A stretch of 64,000 nucleotides of DNA from Pedobacter sp. N36a (GCF_014472395.1 NZ_JACSZW010000003.1:248001-312000), one strand, 5' to 3'; shown: positions 11,874-21,312, numbered from the stretch's first letter. Notes: a model not told the origin generated them from the letters alone. A program made the numbers and translations.

Positions 11874-14800
11874 ATGAATATAAAAAAATATGTATCCGGG
11901 CACTCGCATGGTGTCTGCCTAAAATTGCTGCGGATACTTATGGTCCTAATCGTATTTTCCGGAATATACAGTTCGGCAAATGCACAATCCGCAACATACT
12001 CCTTCTCTTTTAAAAACGCAGCCCTCGATAAGGTCATTGAGGAAATTGCTAAACAAAGTGGTTATCAATTTATCTTTGATGCAAGCTACCTTCAGAAATC
12101 AAGTCCAACCACACTTGAAATCAAGTCAGCTGATATTAAAGAGGTGTTAAACACCGTTTTTAAAACACAAAATTTTAGTTACGAAATCTCTGGAAAAACA
12201 ATTATACTCAAACCAGTTCCTGCTAATCTTACTGAAGGGACTTACTACCAGGTAAAAGGACGTGTAATTGACAGCATTGGTGTATCCATACCGGGTGTGG
12301 TTGTCCGTGTAAAAGGACAACGCGAAAGTGTTCAGACCGATACTGATGGTAATTTTATGGTGGCAGTAAAAGAGCCTAACCATACCTTATTGTTTAATTA
12401 TATCGGTTATAAAGAAGAAGAATATGTAGCCGTTCCTTCAGTTGCTTTCACAAGTATTACTATTGTTTTAAAACCCAATACTTCGATGTTACAGGAAGTG
12501 TTTGTCAACGGTTTCCAAAAAATCAGTAAAGAAAGAAGCACAGCTGCCTATACAAATGTTAGTAATGAAGACTTGAACCGGAATCTAAACGTAGACTTGA
12601 TTTCAGCGCTGGAAGGAAAAGTAGCGGGTTTGATCACGATAAAAAATCCTACAGGAAAATCCGCAGATAAGCTGCTGTTAAGAGGGATCAGCACCTATTC
12701 CTCTACAGTTGGTACACAACCATTGTTGGTAATAGACGGTTTGCCTACTGAATATACTTTGGATGAAGTGAATCCATATGATATTGAGTCTGTTACTGTA
12801 CTTAAGGATGCTGCGGCAGCCTCCATTTATGGTGCCCGTTCTGCAAATGGGGTCATCATAATGACCACCAAACAAGCCAAGGGAAAAGGGCTGGAAATTA
12901 ATTTAAATGCAGACTTATTCATTACCGGGAAATCAGATGTGAGTAAGATGCATTATGCGGCTACCAGCGATCTGATCGATTGGGAAACGGCAGTATACAA
13001 AAAAACGCTGAGCGGTTTTTCTAATGTAGAAAGTATGTTCGATGGTTATGGGAAACTAACAAATGGAACCCTGAAATATTACTCTCCATTATATCAGCTG
13101 TATCGTTCACAGGCTTCAGGAGCATTGACTGCGGATCAGGTGAACAGTACTTTGGGGCAATGGCGTCAAAATGACTATATAAAAGATTACAGGGAAAATG
13201 TCTGGCAGAATGAAATCCGGCAGCGTTATAACTTGTCTTTGGGTTCTAGTACCGACAAGAGTAATACTTATTTATCCTTAAACTATGATCAGGGTAAAGG
13301 CCGTGTAATTAACAATATGAATAGGGCCTTCAACCTGAATATGAAGTCTACTTTTAGGGTGAAAAGCTGGTTAAATGCAACGATAGGTTTAAACGGTAAA
13401 TATGCAAATGATGAGACAACAGGTATAGAATATGACAATATGTTTCTACAAGAGCGTTATGCGCGTATTGTAGATGCTGATGGAAATAAAGTGCTGAGCG
13501 ATTATGTCAATCTGAGCGATGGTTTTTCCTCTTCCTCTGCAATTAACGGTGCTGTCATTAATGCTATTGCCGGAAATGCGGCATTTAAGCCATTTAACTT
13601 TAATCTGATAGATGCCCTGGCTGATGGAATTGACAAGCAGAAGTATCTTAACCTTCGTGCATTTTCTAATATAGAAGCTAAGCTCTATAAAGGGCTTACT
13701 TTTAATACTCAGGTTCAATACGAAACTTCAAGTACCAAACTTGATCGATATCATGCAGTTGATGGCTACAGAATGCGTTATATGTCCAATATGTTTATTG
13801 ATAAATCAATGACCAGCCATTTGGATGCCGGCGGACGTTATTACCAATTAGATAAATCGAGCAATAATTATACTTTCCGGAATCAGCTGAATTTTAACAG
13901 AGGCTTTGGTAAAAATGAAAATGAACATTATGTCGCCGCAATAGCTGGTTTTGAGATGAGACAAACGTTCAGCCCGGTAAGTAATGAGTCCCTGCACTTT
14001 GGTTATGATCCTCAAACTATTCAGTTCGTAAATCTTGATGATGATGTTCTGGTGGATGGTATTGCAAGTTATTTTAATGGAAACAGGACTATCGGTCGAC
14101 TGGGTACCAGTCAGATGGAAAGGAGACACCGTTATACTTCTCGCTACGCCAATATGAGCTACACTTTCCAAGGAAAATACAACGCAACTGCGAGTGTACG
14201 GATGGATAATTCTGACTTATTTGGTGTAGACTATAAAGATAAAAACAGGCCATTCTGGTCGGCAGGTTTGGCTTGGAATGCAAGTAGTGAAGAGTTTTTG
14301 AAAAAGCTGAGTTGGTTAAATACCCTGAAACTGAGGGCAACCTATGGAACAAATGGTAACGTAGATCAGAGTACCACTTCATTTATCGTAGCCAATAGAA
14401 AGAAAGATGCACTTTTGACTAATTTGAACTATTGGAACATTACCACCATGCCGAATCCAACGCTAAGGTGGGAAACAACTGCAACTACTAACTTCGGTAT
14501 TGATTATGCCGTATTTGGCAATCGTCTTCGCGGCAGCATCGACGTTTATAATCGTAAAAGTACAGATCTGCTGAATACAACGAAGTTGGACCCAACGGTT
14601 GGAACATTGGCACAGGTGGTAAATAGTGGTTCCTTAAGAAACCGTGGAATTGAATTTAGTGCATCAGGAGATTGGTTTAAAACCAAAGACTGGACCTTTA
14701 CTACAAATGTCACCTTTGCAATGAATAAAAATGAAGTGGTCAAAGTGAATAATCCTCAGACATCCATTGGTGTGTATGTAACTGCTCCAAATACATTTTT

Positions 14801-15473
14801 CATAGCTGGCGACGCGTTTAATAGTTTATATGCTTACAAATACGGAGGTATGGTTAATGGATATCCCTATGTTCTGGATGAGAATGGAAACCCTAATGTA
14901 ACATTTGATGCTTCAGGCAGCCCTACCGCTGTAAGACAGATTAACAACCTGAATGCATTGGTAAAGGTGGGACAGCTGGATCCAAAATATTCAGGATCAG
15001 TATCTCAGCGCATAAGTTATCAGGGTTTTGAATTAAGTACGATGTTCATTTTTTCAGGGGGCAATAAATTACGTAAAGACGTGAGTGCATTAGATGCATC
15101 AGATCTTAAGGATATTGATGTTGCAAACCGCTGGACGGAAACTTCAGACCTTCCGCGTTTATTCGTAGACTATGCCACGAACCAAAATAGCAATATGCAG
15201 ACGTTATCTACACTTTGGAAATATTCCGATAAACAGATTCTGGATGCGAGCTATGTTAAATTGAGAAATATTGCACTTTCCTATAATCTTCCACGTACAG
15301 TGAGCAGGAAGTTAGGTGTAGCATCTTTTAGGATAACGGGACAGGTTAACAATTTATGGTATTGGAGTGCAGCTGGTGATGATATCGATCCAGAGGCCTA
15401 TTCACTGAATTCCGGTGTAAGATCATTTGCGATTCCAAAATCATTCTTACTCGGTCTAAACGTAACTTTTTAA
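11874..15473 (+). CDS. SusC/RagA-type TonB-dependent outer membrane transporter with STN domain
   Basis: A 1199-residue SusC-like transporter. In order: signal peptide (cut near SSANAQ, residue 38), STN signalling domain (about 50-105), carboxypeptidase-regulatory-like domain (YQVKGRVIDSIGVSIPGV, about 125-210), plug domain (about 215-335, with LLVIDGLP and IYGARSANGVIIMTTK) and the large beta-barrel ending in a terminal aromatic residue (NVTF). The STN domain is what links such transporters to a FecR/sigma pair, exactly as found upstream. With the SusD lipoprotein it would import substrate by TonB energy. The substrate is not shown by sequence; the downstream metalloprotease points to peptides rather than glycans. 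Confidence 0.95.
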   Translation: MNIKKYVSGHSHGVCLKLLRILMVLIVFSGIYSSANAQSATYSFSFKNAALDKVIEEIAKQSGYQFIFDASYLQKSSPTTLEIKSADIKEVLNTVFKTQNFSYEISGKTIILKPVPANLTEGTYYQVKGRVIDSIGVSIPGVVVRVKGQRESVQTDTDGNFMVAVKEPNHTLLFNYIGYKEEEYVAVPSVAFTSITIVLKPNTSMLQEVFVNGFQKISKERSTAAYTNVSNEDLNRNLNVDLISALEGKVAGLITIKNPTGKSADKLLLRGISTYSSTVGTQPLLVIDGLPTEYTLDEVNPYDIESVTVLKDAAAASIYGARSANGVIIMTTKQAKGKGLEINLNADLFITGKSDVSKMHYAATSDLIDWETAVYKKTLSGFSNVESMFDGYGKLTNGTLKYYSPLYQLYRSQASGALTADQVNSTLGQWRQNDYIKDYRENVWQNEIRQRYNLSLGSSTDKSNTYLSLNYDQGKGRVINNMNRAFNLNMKSTFRVKSWLNATIGLNGKYANDETTGIEYDNMFLQERYARIVDADGNKVLSDYVNLSDGFSSSSAINGAVINAIAGNAAFKPFNFNLIDALADGIDKQKYLNLRAFSNIEAKLYKGLTFNTQVQYETSSTKLDRYHAVDGYRMRYMSNMFIDKSMTSHLDAGGRYYQLDKSSNNYTFRNQLNFNRGFGKNENEHYVAAIAGFEMRQTFSPVSNESLHFGYDPQTIQFVNLDDDVLVDGIASYFNGNRTIGRLGTSQMERRHRYTSRYANMSYTFQGKYNATASVRMDNSDLFGVDYKDKNRPFWSAGLAWNASSEEFLKKLSWLNTLKLRATYGTNGNVDQSTTSFIVANRKKDALLTNLNYWNITTMPNPTLRWETTATTNFGIDYAVFGNRLRGSIDVYNRKSTDLLNTTKLDPTVGTLAQVVNSGSLRNRGIEFSASGDWFKTKDWTFTTNVTFAMNKNEVVKVNNPQTSIGVYVTAPNTFFIAGDAFNSLYAYKYGGMVNGYPYVLDENGNPNVTFDASGSPTAVRQINNLNALVKVGQLDPKYSGSVSQRISYQGFELSTMFIFSGGNKLRKDVSALDASDLKDIDVANRWTETSDLPRLFVDYATNQNSNMQTLSTLWKYSDKQILDASYVKLRNIALSYNLPRTVSRKLGVASFRITGQVNNLWYWSAAGDDIDPEAYSLNSGVRSFAIPKSFLLGLNVTF

Positions 15474-15482
15474 ACATAAATC

Positions 15483-16907
15483 ATGAAATTATATATAAAA
15501 ATACTCTTGTTTTTGCCGGTATTACTATCAGTTTCCTGTAAGAAATATATAGAGATTACCCCTCGTGGATCAGCTGTGGTAGAAACAGCCCAGCAATTCT
15601 ACGAAATGGTTTCATTACCTAACCGCGGTTATGCCATAAACAATTTCCAGTACCTGGTTGACGACCAGTGGATGAAGGAAAGTGACGTGATCGGAAAGGC
15701 TAAAAACCTGAATATCGTTAATTTTACTTTTGATGAAACTGAAAACCGGGTAAACCTGCTTTCCAGTTCTTCCTTTTACAATCAGGCTTATGCCTACATC
15801 AACCGTTGGAATATGATCATCAGCCTGGTAGATGGTTCTACCGGTACGGATGCTACAAAAATGATCGCCAAATCTGAAGCAAAGGTGCATCGTGCCTTTG
15901 ATTATTTTATGTTGATTAATACCTATGCTAAAGCTTATGATCCGGCTACGGCTGCTACAGACGGAGGGATCTGTATCATGGATAAATTTAATCTGGAAGC
16001 AAAGCCGATAAAATCTACCGTAAAGGATGCGTATGATTTTATTCAAAAAGACCTGGATGAAGCCATTCCAAATCTACAGGAAAAGCCCTTGGATGAGAAC
16101 CATCCTTCGCTGGCATTCGCATGGGCCCTGAAAGCTAAAGTGCATTTGTTTAAAAGAGAATTTGCCGAGGCTAAAACAGCAGCATTGAAGTCTTTATCCT
16201 ACAAGAGCGATATTTTTGACCTGGTAGATTACACAGCAAAAGGAGGGCCTAATGTGCTGCCGGTTGTTGCTCCAAATAACCCAGAGGTATTAAATTATGC
16301 TTACATGACTGGGTATACAGAGATGAACTTTGCTTATGTGAATGTCATCAGTCCGGAATTAAGAACGCTGTTTGGTAACAATGATGCGCGTTTTAACTTG
16401 TTTTTTACTACGGTAAATGCTTCGTTTCTGGACGCAGGTTCAGGTACTGCGTATTTTAATATAGGATACAAAAAGTTCTTTTACCCTACGGTAGGAATGA
16501 AAACTACGGAAGTTTACCTGATGCTGGCTGAACTTTATGCCCGTGAAAATAATCGATCAGAGTCTATTGCTGCCTTAAATAAGATTCGGGTAAAGCGAAT
16601 CACTTCAGGCACCATCAACTTTGCTGTTCCTGCTACAGTGAAAGAAACCATGGATCTGGTCATTGCTGAGCGTCGTAGGGAATTACTGTTTGGTGTCAAC
16701 AGGTTTTTCGATTTGAAAAGATTTAACCTGGAACCGGAGTATGCAAAAACTATTGTGCGTGTATTTCCGATTGTCAATACCACAGAACCAAAGAAGACCT
16801 ATACCTTGAAACCGAACTCCAGGTTGTATATCATTCCTTTTGCTCAGGATGTACTGAAACAAAATCCTGGATTAAGGTTAAATACAGACGAAATCATTCC
16901 TTTTTAA
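15483..16907 (+). CDS. SusD/RagB-type substrate-binding lipoprotein
   Basis: A 474-residue SusD-family protein. The signal peptide ends in the lipobox LSVSC with Cys19. The N-terminal SusD-like domain (about 20-220) begins with KYIEITPRGSAVVET and includes AKVHRAFDYFMLINTYAKAYDP; the RagB/SusD domain follows, with YLMLAELYARENN and AERRRELLFGVNRFFDLKRFN near the end, typical of the family. It starts nine bases after the SusC stop. It should cap the SusC barrel at the cell surface and bind the imported substrate. Confidence 0.94.
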   Translation: MKLYIKILLFLPVLLSVSCKKYIEITPRGSAVVETAQQFYEMVSLPNRGYAINNFQYLVDDQWMKESDVIGKAKNLNIVNFTFDETENRVNLLSSSSFYNQAYAYINRWNMIISLVDGSTGTDATKMIAKSEAKVHRAFDYFMLINTYAKAYDPATAATDGGICIMDKFNLEAKPIKSTVKDAYDFIQKDLDEAIPNLQEKPLDENHPSLAFAWALKAKVHLFKREFAEAKTAALKSLSYKSDIFDLVDYTAKGGPNVLPVVAPNNPEVLNYAYMTGYTEMNFAYVNVISPELRTLFGNNDARFNLFFTTVNASFLDAGSGTAYFNIGYKKFFYPTVGMKTTEVYLMLAELYARENNRSESIAALNKIRVKRITSGTINFAVPATVKETMDLVIAERRRELLFGVNRFFDLKRFNLEPEYAKTIVRVFPIVNTTEPKKTYTLKPNSRLYIIPFAQDVLKQNPGLRLNTDEIIPF

Positions 16908-16925
16908 ATTTACAAAATCAGACAA

Positions 16926-19370
16926 ATGAAGTATGCTTTAAGCGTTATATGCTGCATGATATCCCTAACTGGATATGCGCAGCATACAACTGATAAAAAG
17001 ACAGACAGTAGCCATGTTAAGGCTACTGTATCTTATGAAAAATTAATTCCAAAAACCGCGTCGAGTAAACAAGGATTATTTGACGTAAAGTGCACTGATG
17101 ATAAATGGTACTTTGAAATTCCCGACAGTCTTTTGAACCGGTATATTCTTGCGGTTACCCGTTATGTGGCTATGCCGCAGGGAGCAGGTAGTTTTGGCGG
17201 TGAGAAAGCAAATGAACAAACGGTTTACTTTGAAAAAGGCAATGCCAATAAAATTTTTTTGCGTGCGGTAGTGTACCGACAGGACGTGAAAGATGAGAAA
17301 CAACAAATTTCTAAGGCCGTAACAGCTTCGCAGGTAAATCCGATTGTTGCAGCATTTGATATCAAATCTAAAAACCCGGTAACAGGTAATTCTGTGATCG
17401 AGGTTACTGATTTATTTCGTAAAGAAAGTACGGTATTGTCCATTTCTCCACAAGAAAAAACAGAGAAAAAACTGGGAAGCCTGGCAGATGACAGGTCATT
17501 TATAGAATCTATTCATACCTATCCCATCAATATCGAAATCAAAACAACAAAAACCTACAGTACTTCCGGCGTAGCCACCATCATGGCCGGAGCTTTAACT
17601 GGAGCCATCACACTTCAGTTAAATACCTCACTGGTATTGCTGCCTAAAGTACCGATGAGGAAGCGTATTTCTGATGAACGCGTCGGTTACTTCGCCAATA
17701 AGTACACCCTGTTTGATGAAAACAAGCAGGCGGCACAACCCCTGTATTTTGTGCAGCGTTACCGTCTGGAGCCAAAGGATAAAGACATCGCCAGATACAA
17801 AAAAGGAGCCCTCGTAGAACCAAAAAAACAGATCGTTTATTACATTGATCCCGCAACACCAAAAAAATGGCGTAAATACCTGATTGCAGGGGTCAACGAT
17901 TGGCAGAAAGCCTTTGAACAGGCCGGTTTTAAAAATGCTATTGTCGCAAAGGAATGGCCTGAAGCAGACACGACAATGAGCCTGGAAGATGCACGCTATT
18001 CTGTAATCCGTTATTACGCTTCTGAAACTCCAAATGCATATGGTCCCCGGATTAGTGATCCGCGGAGTGGTGAAATCATCGAAAGTCATGTGGGCTGGTA
18101 CCATAATGTGATGAAACTGGTACACAACTGGTATATGATTCAAGCCGGCCCCTTAGATCCCCGTGCGCGTAAAATGGAGTTTGAGGAGGAACTGATGGGT
18201 GAATTGATTCGTTTTGTATCCTCACACGAAATCGGACATACACTTGGTTTGAGGCACAATATGGGCGCCAGTAGTCAGACGCCAGTGGAGAAGCTGAGAG
18301 ACAAAAAATGGGTAGAAGCCAATGGACATACCGTGTCCATAATGGATTATGCACGCTTTAACTATGTTGCTCAGCCTGAAGACCACATTGGCCCAGCCGG
18401 AATCTATCCAAGAATAGGGATATATGATAAATGGGCGATCCAATGGGGTTACAAATATTTGTCTGGTGCTAAAGACGAGTTCGAAGAGCAGGTTGTTTTA
18501 AACAGAATGACCATCGATAGCCTGACTAAAAATCCGAAGCTATGGTTCGGTGGTGAGGGTAAAGGTGAAGACCCAAGAAGTCAGGCTGAAGACCTCAGTG
18601 ACAATAACATCGCAGCAAGTGAATATGGGATCAAAAACCTGCAGCGTGTGGTACCAAATCTGGTGAGCTGGACTTATGAGCCTGGAGCGGTATACGACAA
18701 CCTGAAGACCATGCATAAGGCTGTAATTTCCCAGTATTCACGTTATTTATATCATGTGATGAAGAATATAGGAAGCCGATATATTACACAGCGAAGTACT
18801 GATGAAAAGGGAATTGTCTATGCTGAGGTTCCAAAAGAGAGAGTGAAAAGTGTAATCGGATACCTGGACAGACAAGTATTTGAAGCGGCTTTATGGATGT
18901 ACCCAAAAGAAATTGCTGAACTTATCGATATCAAACCGGTAAATGAAATCATGGATCAGCAAAATCAGATGCTGAATATGCTGCTAAGTTCCGGACTGAT
19001 CTTTAACTTGGATCAGCGTGCCGCTACCTCTGCTGATCCATATACGGTACAGGAATACCTGAATGATCTGGAAAAAGCAGTCTGGAAAAATCTTTCTGCC
19101 GATCCTGTGCGCTCAAGCTATAGACGATCTCTGCAAAGAAGCTATCTGGAGAAGTTGAACAGTCTGATCAATCCAAAAGACGTCGCTGAGGGTAAGATGA
19201 TGTCGAACGCCCAGCGCAGTGATGTGCGTATTGCTGCCATTGCCCATGCTAAACATCTCCGTACAACGATAGCGGCTATGCCAGCAAGCGGAGCTTTAAA
19301 CCAGGAGCATCAAATAGATATGTTATCTGAAATAGATAAAATCATCGCAAGAACGAAGAAGGATAATTGA
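16926..19370 (+). CDS. Secreted zinc metalloprotease (DUF5118/DUF5117/DUF4953, metzincin-like)
   Basis: An 814-residue exported protease of the DUF4953 group. A signal peptide (MKYALSVICCMISLTGYAQ) is followed by DUF5118- and DUF5117-like regions (about 35-300) and the catalytic part. The zinc site is HEIGHTLGLRH at residues 434-444, which fits HExxHxxGxxH with ligands His434, His438, His444 and catalytic Glu435, and SIMDY about 30 residues on looks like the methionine turn of metzincins. It starts 18 bases after the SusD stop, so it belongs to the same operon. Proteins of this group often accompany SusC/SusD pairs; substrate and location (periplasm or surface) are unproven. Confidence 0.9.
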   Translation: MKYALSVICCMISLTGYAQHTTDKKTDSSHVKATVSYEKLIPKTASSKQGLFDVKCTDDKWYFEIPDSLLNRYILAVTRYVAMPQGAGSFGGEKANEQTVYFEKGNANKIFLRAVVYRQDVKDEKQQISKAVTASQVNPIVAAFDIKSKNPVTGNSVIEVTDLFRKESTVLSISPQEKTEKKLGSLADDRSFIESIHTYPINIEIKTTKTYSTSGVATIMAGALTGAITLQLNTSLVLLPKVPMRKRISDERVGYFANKYTLFDENKQAAQPLYFVQRYRLEPKDKDIARYKKGALVEPKKQIVYYIDPATPKKWRKYLIAGVNDWQKAFEQAGFKNAIVAKEWPEADTTMSLEDARYSVIRYYASETPNAYGPRISDPRSGEIIESHVGWYHNVMKLVHNWYMIQAGPLDPRARKMEFEEELMGELIRFVSSHEIGHTLGLRHNMGASSQTPVEKLRDKKWVEANGHTVSIMDYARFNYVAQPEDHIGPAGIYPRIGIYDKWAIQWGYKYLSGAKDEFEEQVVLNRMTIDSLTKNPKLWFGGEGKGEDPRSQAEDLSDNNIAASEYGIKNLQRVVPNLVSWTYEPGAVYDNLKTMHKAVISQYSRYLYHVMKNIGSRYITQRSTDEKGIVYAEVPKERVKSVIGYLDRQVFEAALWMYPKEIAELIDIKPVNEIMDQQNQMLNMLLSSGLIFNLDQRAATSADPYTVQEYLNDLEKAVWKNLSADPVRSSYRRSLQRSYLEKLNSLINPKDVAEGKMMSNAQRSDVRIAAIAHAKHLRTTIAAMPASGALNQEHQIDMLSEIDKIIARTKKDN

Positions 19371-19416
19371 TTATAAGATGATGGTAAATTCATCAACAAT
19401 AAATAAAAAGATACAT

Positions 19417-19935
19417 ATGAAAAGATTGACGAACGTTCTTATTACGTTATTGGCTGTGATCAGCTTTCAGGGAAAAGCACAGGATACAGTACTAAATGCT
19501 GCAGCTCAAAAACAGGAAGCCGCTAAAATTGCAGTGGTTGAAAGCTACCTTGGCATCAGCAATAGTTTAATCCTGTCCGACTCCCTTGAAACTGCAAAAA
19601 ATGCGACAGCTTTTTTAAGGAGCCTGGAAAAGTTCAGGTTTAAAAAATTGACTTTAGAGGAAATGAATGCGGGAACTACCACAAGGGCTGAAATCCGTGT
19701 ATTGGCTGCAAAAATCGCAGAAACAACGAATATAAACACGCAGCGTAAAATATTTTTAGAGCTCTCTACAAAGATGTGGGGAATTGCTAAAAATGTACAG
19801 CCCTCTGGCTTGCCACTGTACCAGCAGGTGTGTCCTATGACAGGAGCTACATGGATCAGTAAAGATCAGGAGATTAAAAATCCTTATTATCCTAAGAATA
19901 TGCTGACTTGTGGCGAGATCAAGGAGCGGATATAA
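19417..19935 (+). CDS. DUF3347 domain protein, likely exported
   Basis: A 172-residue protein with a signal peptide (MKRLTNVLITLLAVISFQGKA). The body matches DUF3347: a helical N-terminal part, then CPMTGATWISKDQEI, NPYYPKNM and TCGEIKE at the C-terminus, a pattern otherwise found at the ends of CusB-like and copper-related proteins. The CPM and TCG cysteines could bind metal or form a disulfide. The ATG at 19417 is preferred; an upstream in-frame ATG at 19378 would add 13 polar residues and hide the signal peptide. It closes the sigma/FecR/SusCD/protease operon. A metal-handling or protease-partner role is inference. Confidence 0.8.
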   Translation: MKRLTNVLITLLAVISFQGKAQDTVLNAAAQKQEAAKIAVVESYLGISNSLILSDSLETAKNATAFLRSLEKFRFKKLTLEEMNAGTTTRAEIRVLAAKIAETTNINTQRKIFLELSTKMWGIAKNVQPSGLPLYQQVCPMTGATWISKDQEIKNPYYPKNMLTCGEIKERI

Positions 19936-20038
19936 GACAGTTCATTTACATAAACACAACCGATTGAAGGTTCATCTTTTAAAAGGATTTACTCAGATCA
20001 GTTTCTTAGCTAAAAAGAGCTCTTAAAGAGGGTGCAAA

Positions 20039-20191
20039 GTGGTCGGGAAGAGACCTGATGTTCTTTAGATGTAGGAGGGGGTTCGGTTAGGGTTTGGATA
20101 GCAGAGACTAAGCAACCCTACGCGAACCCTACGCGAACCCCCTCCGAACCCTATTATAAGGCAGGTCTCTTCCCGAACACTACCCGACCAC
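20039..20191. repeat. Imperfect inverted repeat made of 11-bp GGGTTCG-type units
   Basis: The left arm starts GTGGTCGGGAAGAGACCTG (20039) and the right arm, read on the minus strand from 20191, starts GTGGTCGGG, then an extra TAGTGTTCGGG, then AAGAGACCTG. Both arms go on to an AGGGGGTTCG block and end in AGGGTT at the loop; the right arm again has an extra 11-base unit (CGCGTAGGGTT, present twice in tandem). So the arms match except for whole 11-bp unit differences. The single-stranded product would fold into one long hairpin with a loop of about 20 bases. No transposase or target-site duplication was found. It may be a mobile intergenic repeat of the REP/BIME kind or a regulatory hairpin. 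Confidence 0.8.
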
Positions 20192-20290
20192 TACCACAGA
20201 AGTAAAGTAAAATTGCTCCAACCAATTTATGGCCGTTTATTATCGGATCATAGCCATTTCTTCTATCCCTCTGGCAGGATCTGAAAACCG

Positions 20291-20323
20291 TTGGAAAACT
20301 AATGCATATTTAAGCTAAATTTG
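20291..20323 (+). promoter_or_regulatory. Bacteroidota promoter for the DUF4271 gene
   Basis: TTG at 20291-20293 and TAAATTTG at 20316-20323, separated by 22 bases, match the -33 TTG / -7 TAnnTTTG promoter of this phylum. The -7 element ends five bases before the ATG at 20329, so the transcript is predicted to be nearly leaderless. Confidence 0.7.
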
Positions 20324-20328
20324 CGGCA

Positions 20329-21312
20329 ATGAATTTAAATCGCATCCTTCTGCTGCTGTTCTTTTATTGTATGACTGGCTTTTCCAATGGTGATGCCCAG
20401 ACAGCTGATATTGCTGCGGATACGCTGCAGGTCAGAACGGCCTATCCAAGGAGAATTGTAAAGGATGCGGCTTACCTGGCCAGGCAAAAATTTGTGACCG
20501 ATTCGATCATGACCCATACCTGGCTGCTGCCCGATTCCCTGATCGATAAAAACATCATTATCGACAGCATTGTGAAAGCAAATACGACCGGCCATACCGA
20601 CCTGCTCCACCGTTACCAGGAAATTGGAAATGCGAAGCAGGTTTCCGCCTTCCGTACCGGCAAAGCACTGCCCAAAGGAGAGCGCTGGGTACTTGCAGTT
20701 ATCGTAGTTTTACTCGCCATATTCGCCGCGTTAAAAATTTCTTTCTCCAAACAATTGCAAAGTATCGTCCAGTCTTTCTTTAGTAATCGGGTACTCAACA
20801 ACCTGAATAGGGAAGATAATTTGTTTACCTCATGGCCTTTTCTCCTCCTGTTCGTACAGTTCGGATTTACCCTAGGCATGTTTTTTTACCTGGTATCACA
20901 GTACTATCACCTCGCTTTTGTGAGCAGCGGTTTTCAGTTTTATGCTAGTATTTCTATCCTGATTATCGTTTTATACGTCCTGAAAATTCTCATTTTACGT
21001 CTTTTAGGCTATCTTTTTGAGGTGCAAAAAGCCGTAAATGAATATGTTTCCATATTATATTTGAGTTACTTTAATCTTTCTTTAGTTTTCATCCCACTGG
21101 TAATTGCGTTTGCCTTATCTCCTTTAAGGTATGGAGCTTACTATGTGGTAGCTTCTTTTGTACTTCTCGCAATTATCTTTATTTTTCAGTTTATTAGGGC
21201 AGGGATAAATATTTTATCTCATTATAGATTTTCTAAAGTGTATTTGTTTTTGTACTTTTGTGCCCTCGAAATTTGCCCTATATTAATATTAATCAAGGCA
21301 ATAGGATTTTAA
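20329..21312 (+). CDS. DUF4271 integral membrane protein
   Basis: A 327-residue protein with an N-terminal signal peptide or membrane anchor, a polar region of about 90 residues, then about five to six membrane helices from residue 120 onward (for example WVLAVIVVLLAIFAAL, FLLLFVQFGFTLGMFFYLV, YASISILIIVLYVLKILIL). It matches DUF4271, a family confined to Bacteroidota and of unknown function. It directly precedes hemD with 17 bases between, an arrangement often kept in this phylum. Probably inner membrane. Confidence 0.85.
   Translation: MNLNRILLLLFFYCMTGFSNGDAQTADIAADTLQVRTAYPRRIVKDAAYLARQKFVTDSIMTHTWLLPDSLIDKNIIIDSIVKANTTGHTDLLHRYQEIGNAKQVSAFRTGKALPKGERWVLAVIVVLLAIFAALKISFSKQLQSIVQSFFSNRVLNNLNREDNLFTSWPFLLLFVQFGFTLGMFFYLVSQYYHLAFVSSGFQFYASISILIIVLYVLKILILRLLGYLFEVQKAVNEYVSILYLSYFNLSLVFIPLVIAFALSPLRYGAYYVVASFVLLAIIFIFQFIRAGINILSHYRFSKVYLFLYFCALEICPILILIKAIGF

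Larger units (their letters stand above)
19936..20328. other. 393-base intergenic region
   Basis: No coding sequence is supported. It contains a short palindrome AAGAGCTCTT (20015-20024), the 153-bp inverted-repeat element (20039-20191), and a promoter just before the DUF4271 gene (20291-20323). The rest shows nothing recognisable. Confidence 0.7.

Noticed and set aside
12000-16907. Polysaccharide utilisation locus for a glycan
   Set aside because: No glycoside hydrolase, lyase or esterase accompanies the SusCD pair; the only enzyme is a protease.
17628-18443. Long minus-strand reading frames inside the metalloprotease gene
   Set aside because: Antisense to the catalytic domain, with no recognisable domain or start context.
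20039-20191. CRISPR-like array in the GGGTTCG repeats
   Set aside because: The units are only 11 bp, run in both orientations and have no spacers or cas genes nearby. An inverted repeat with slipped units explains it better.
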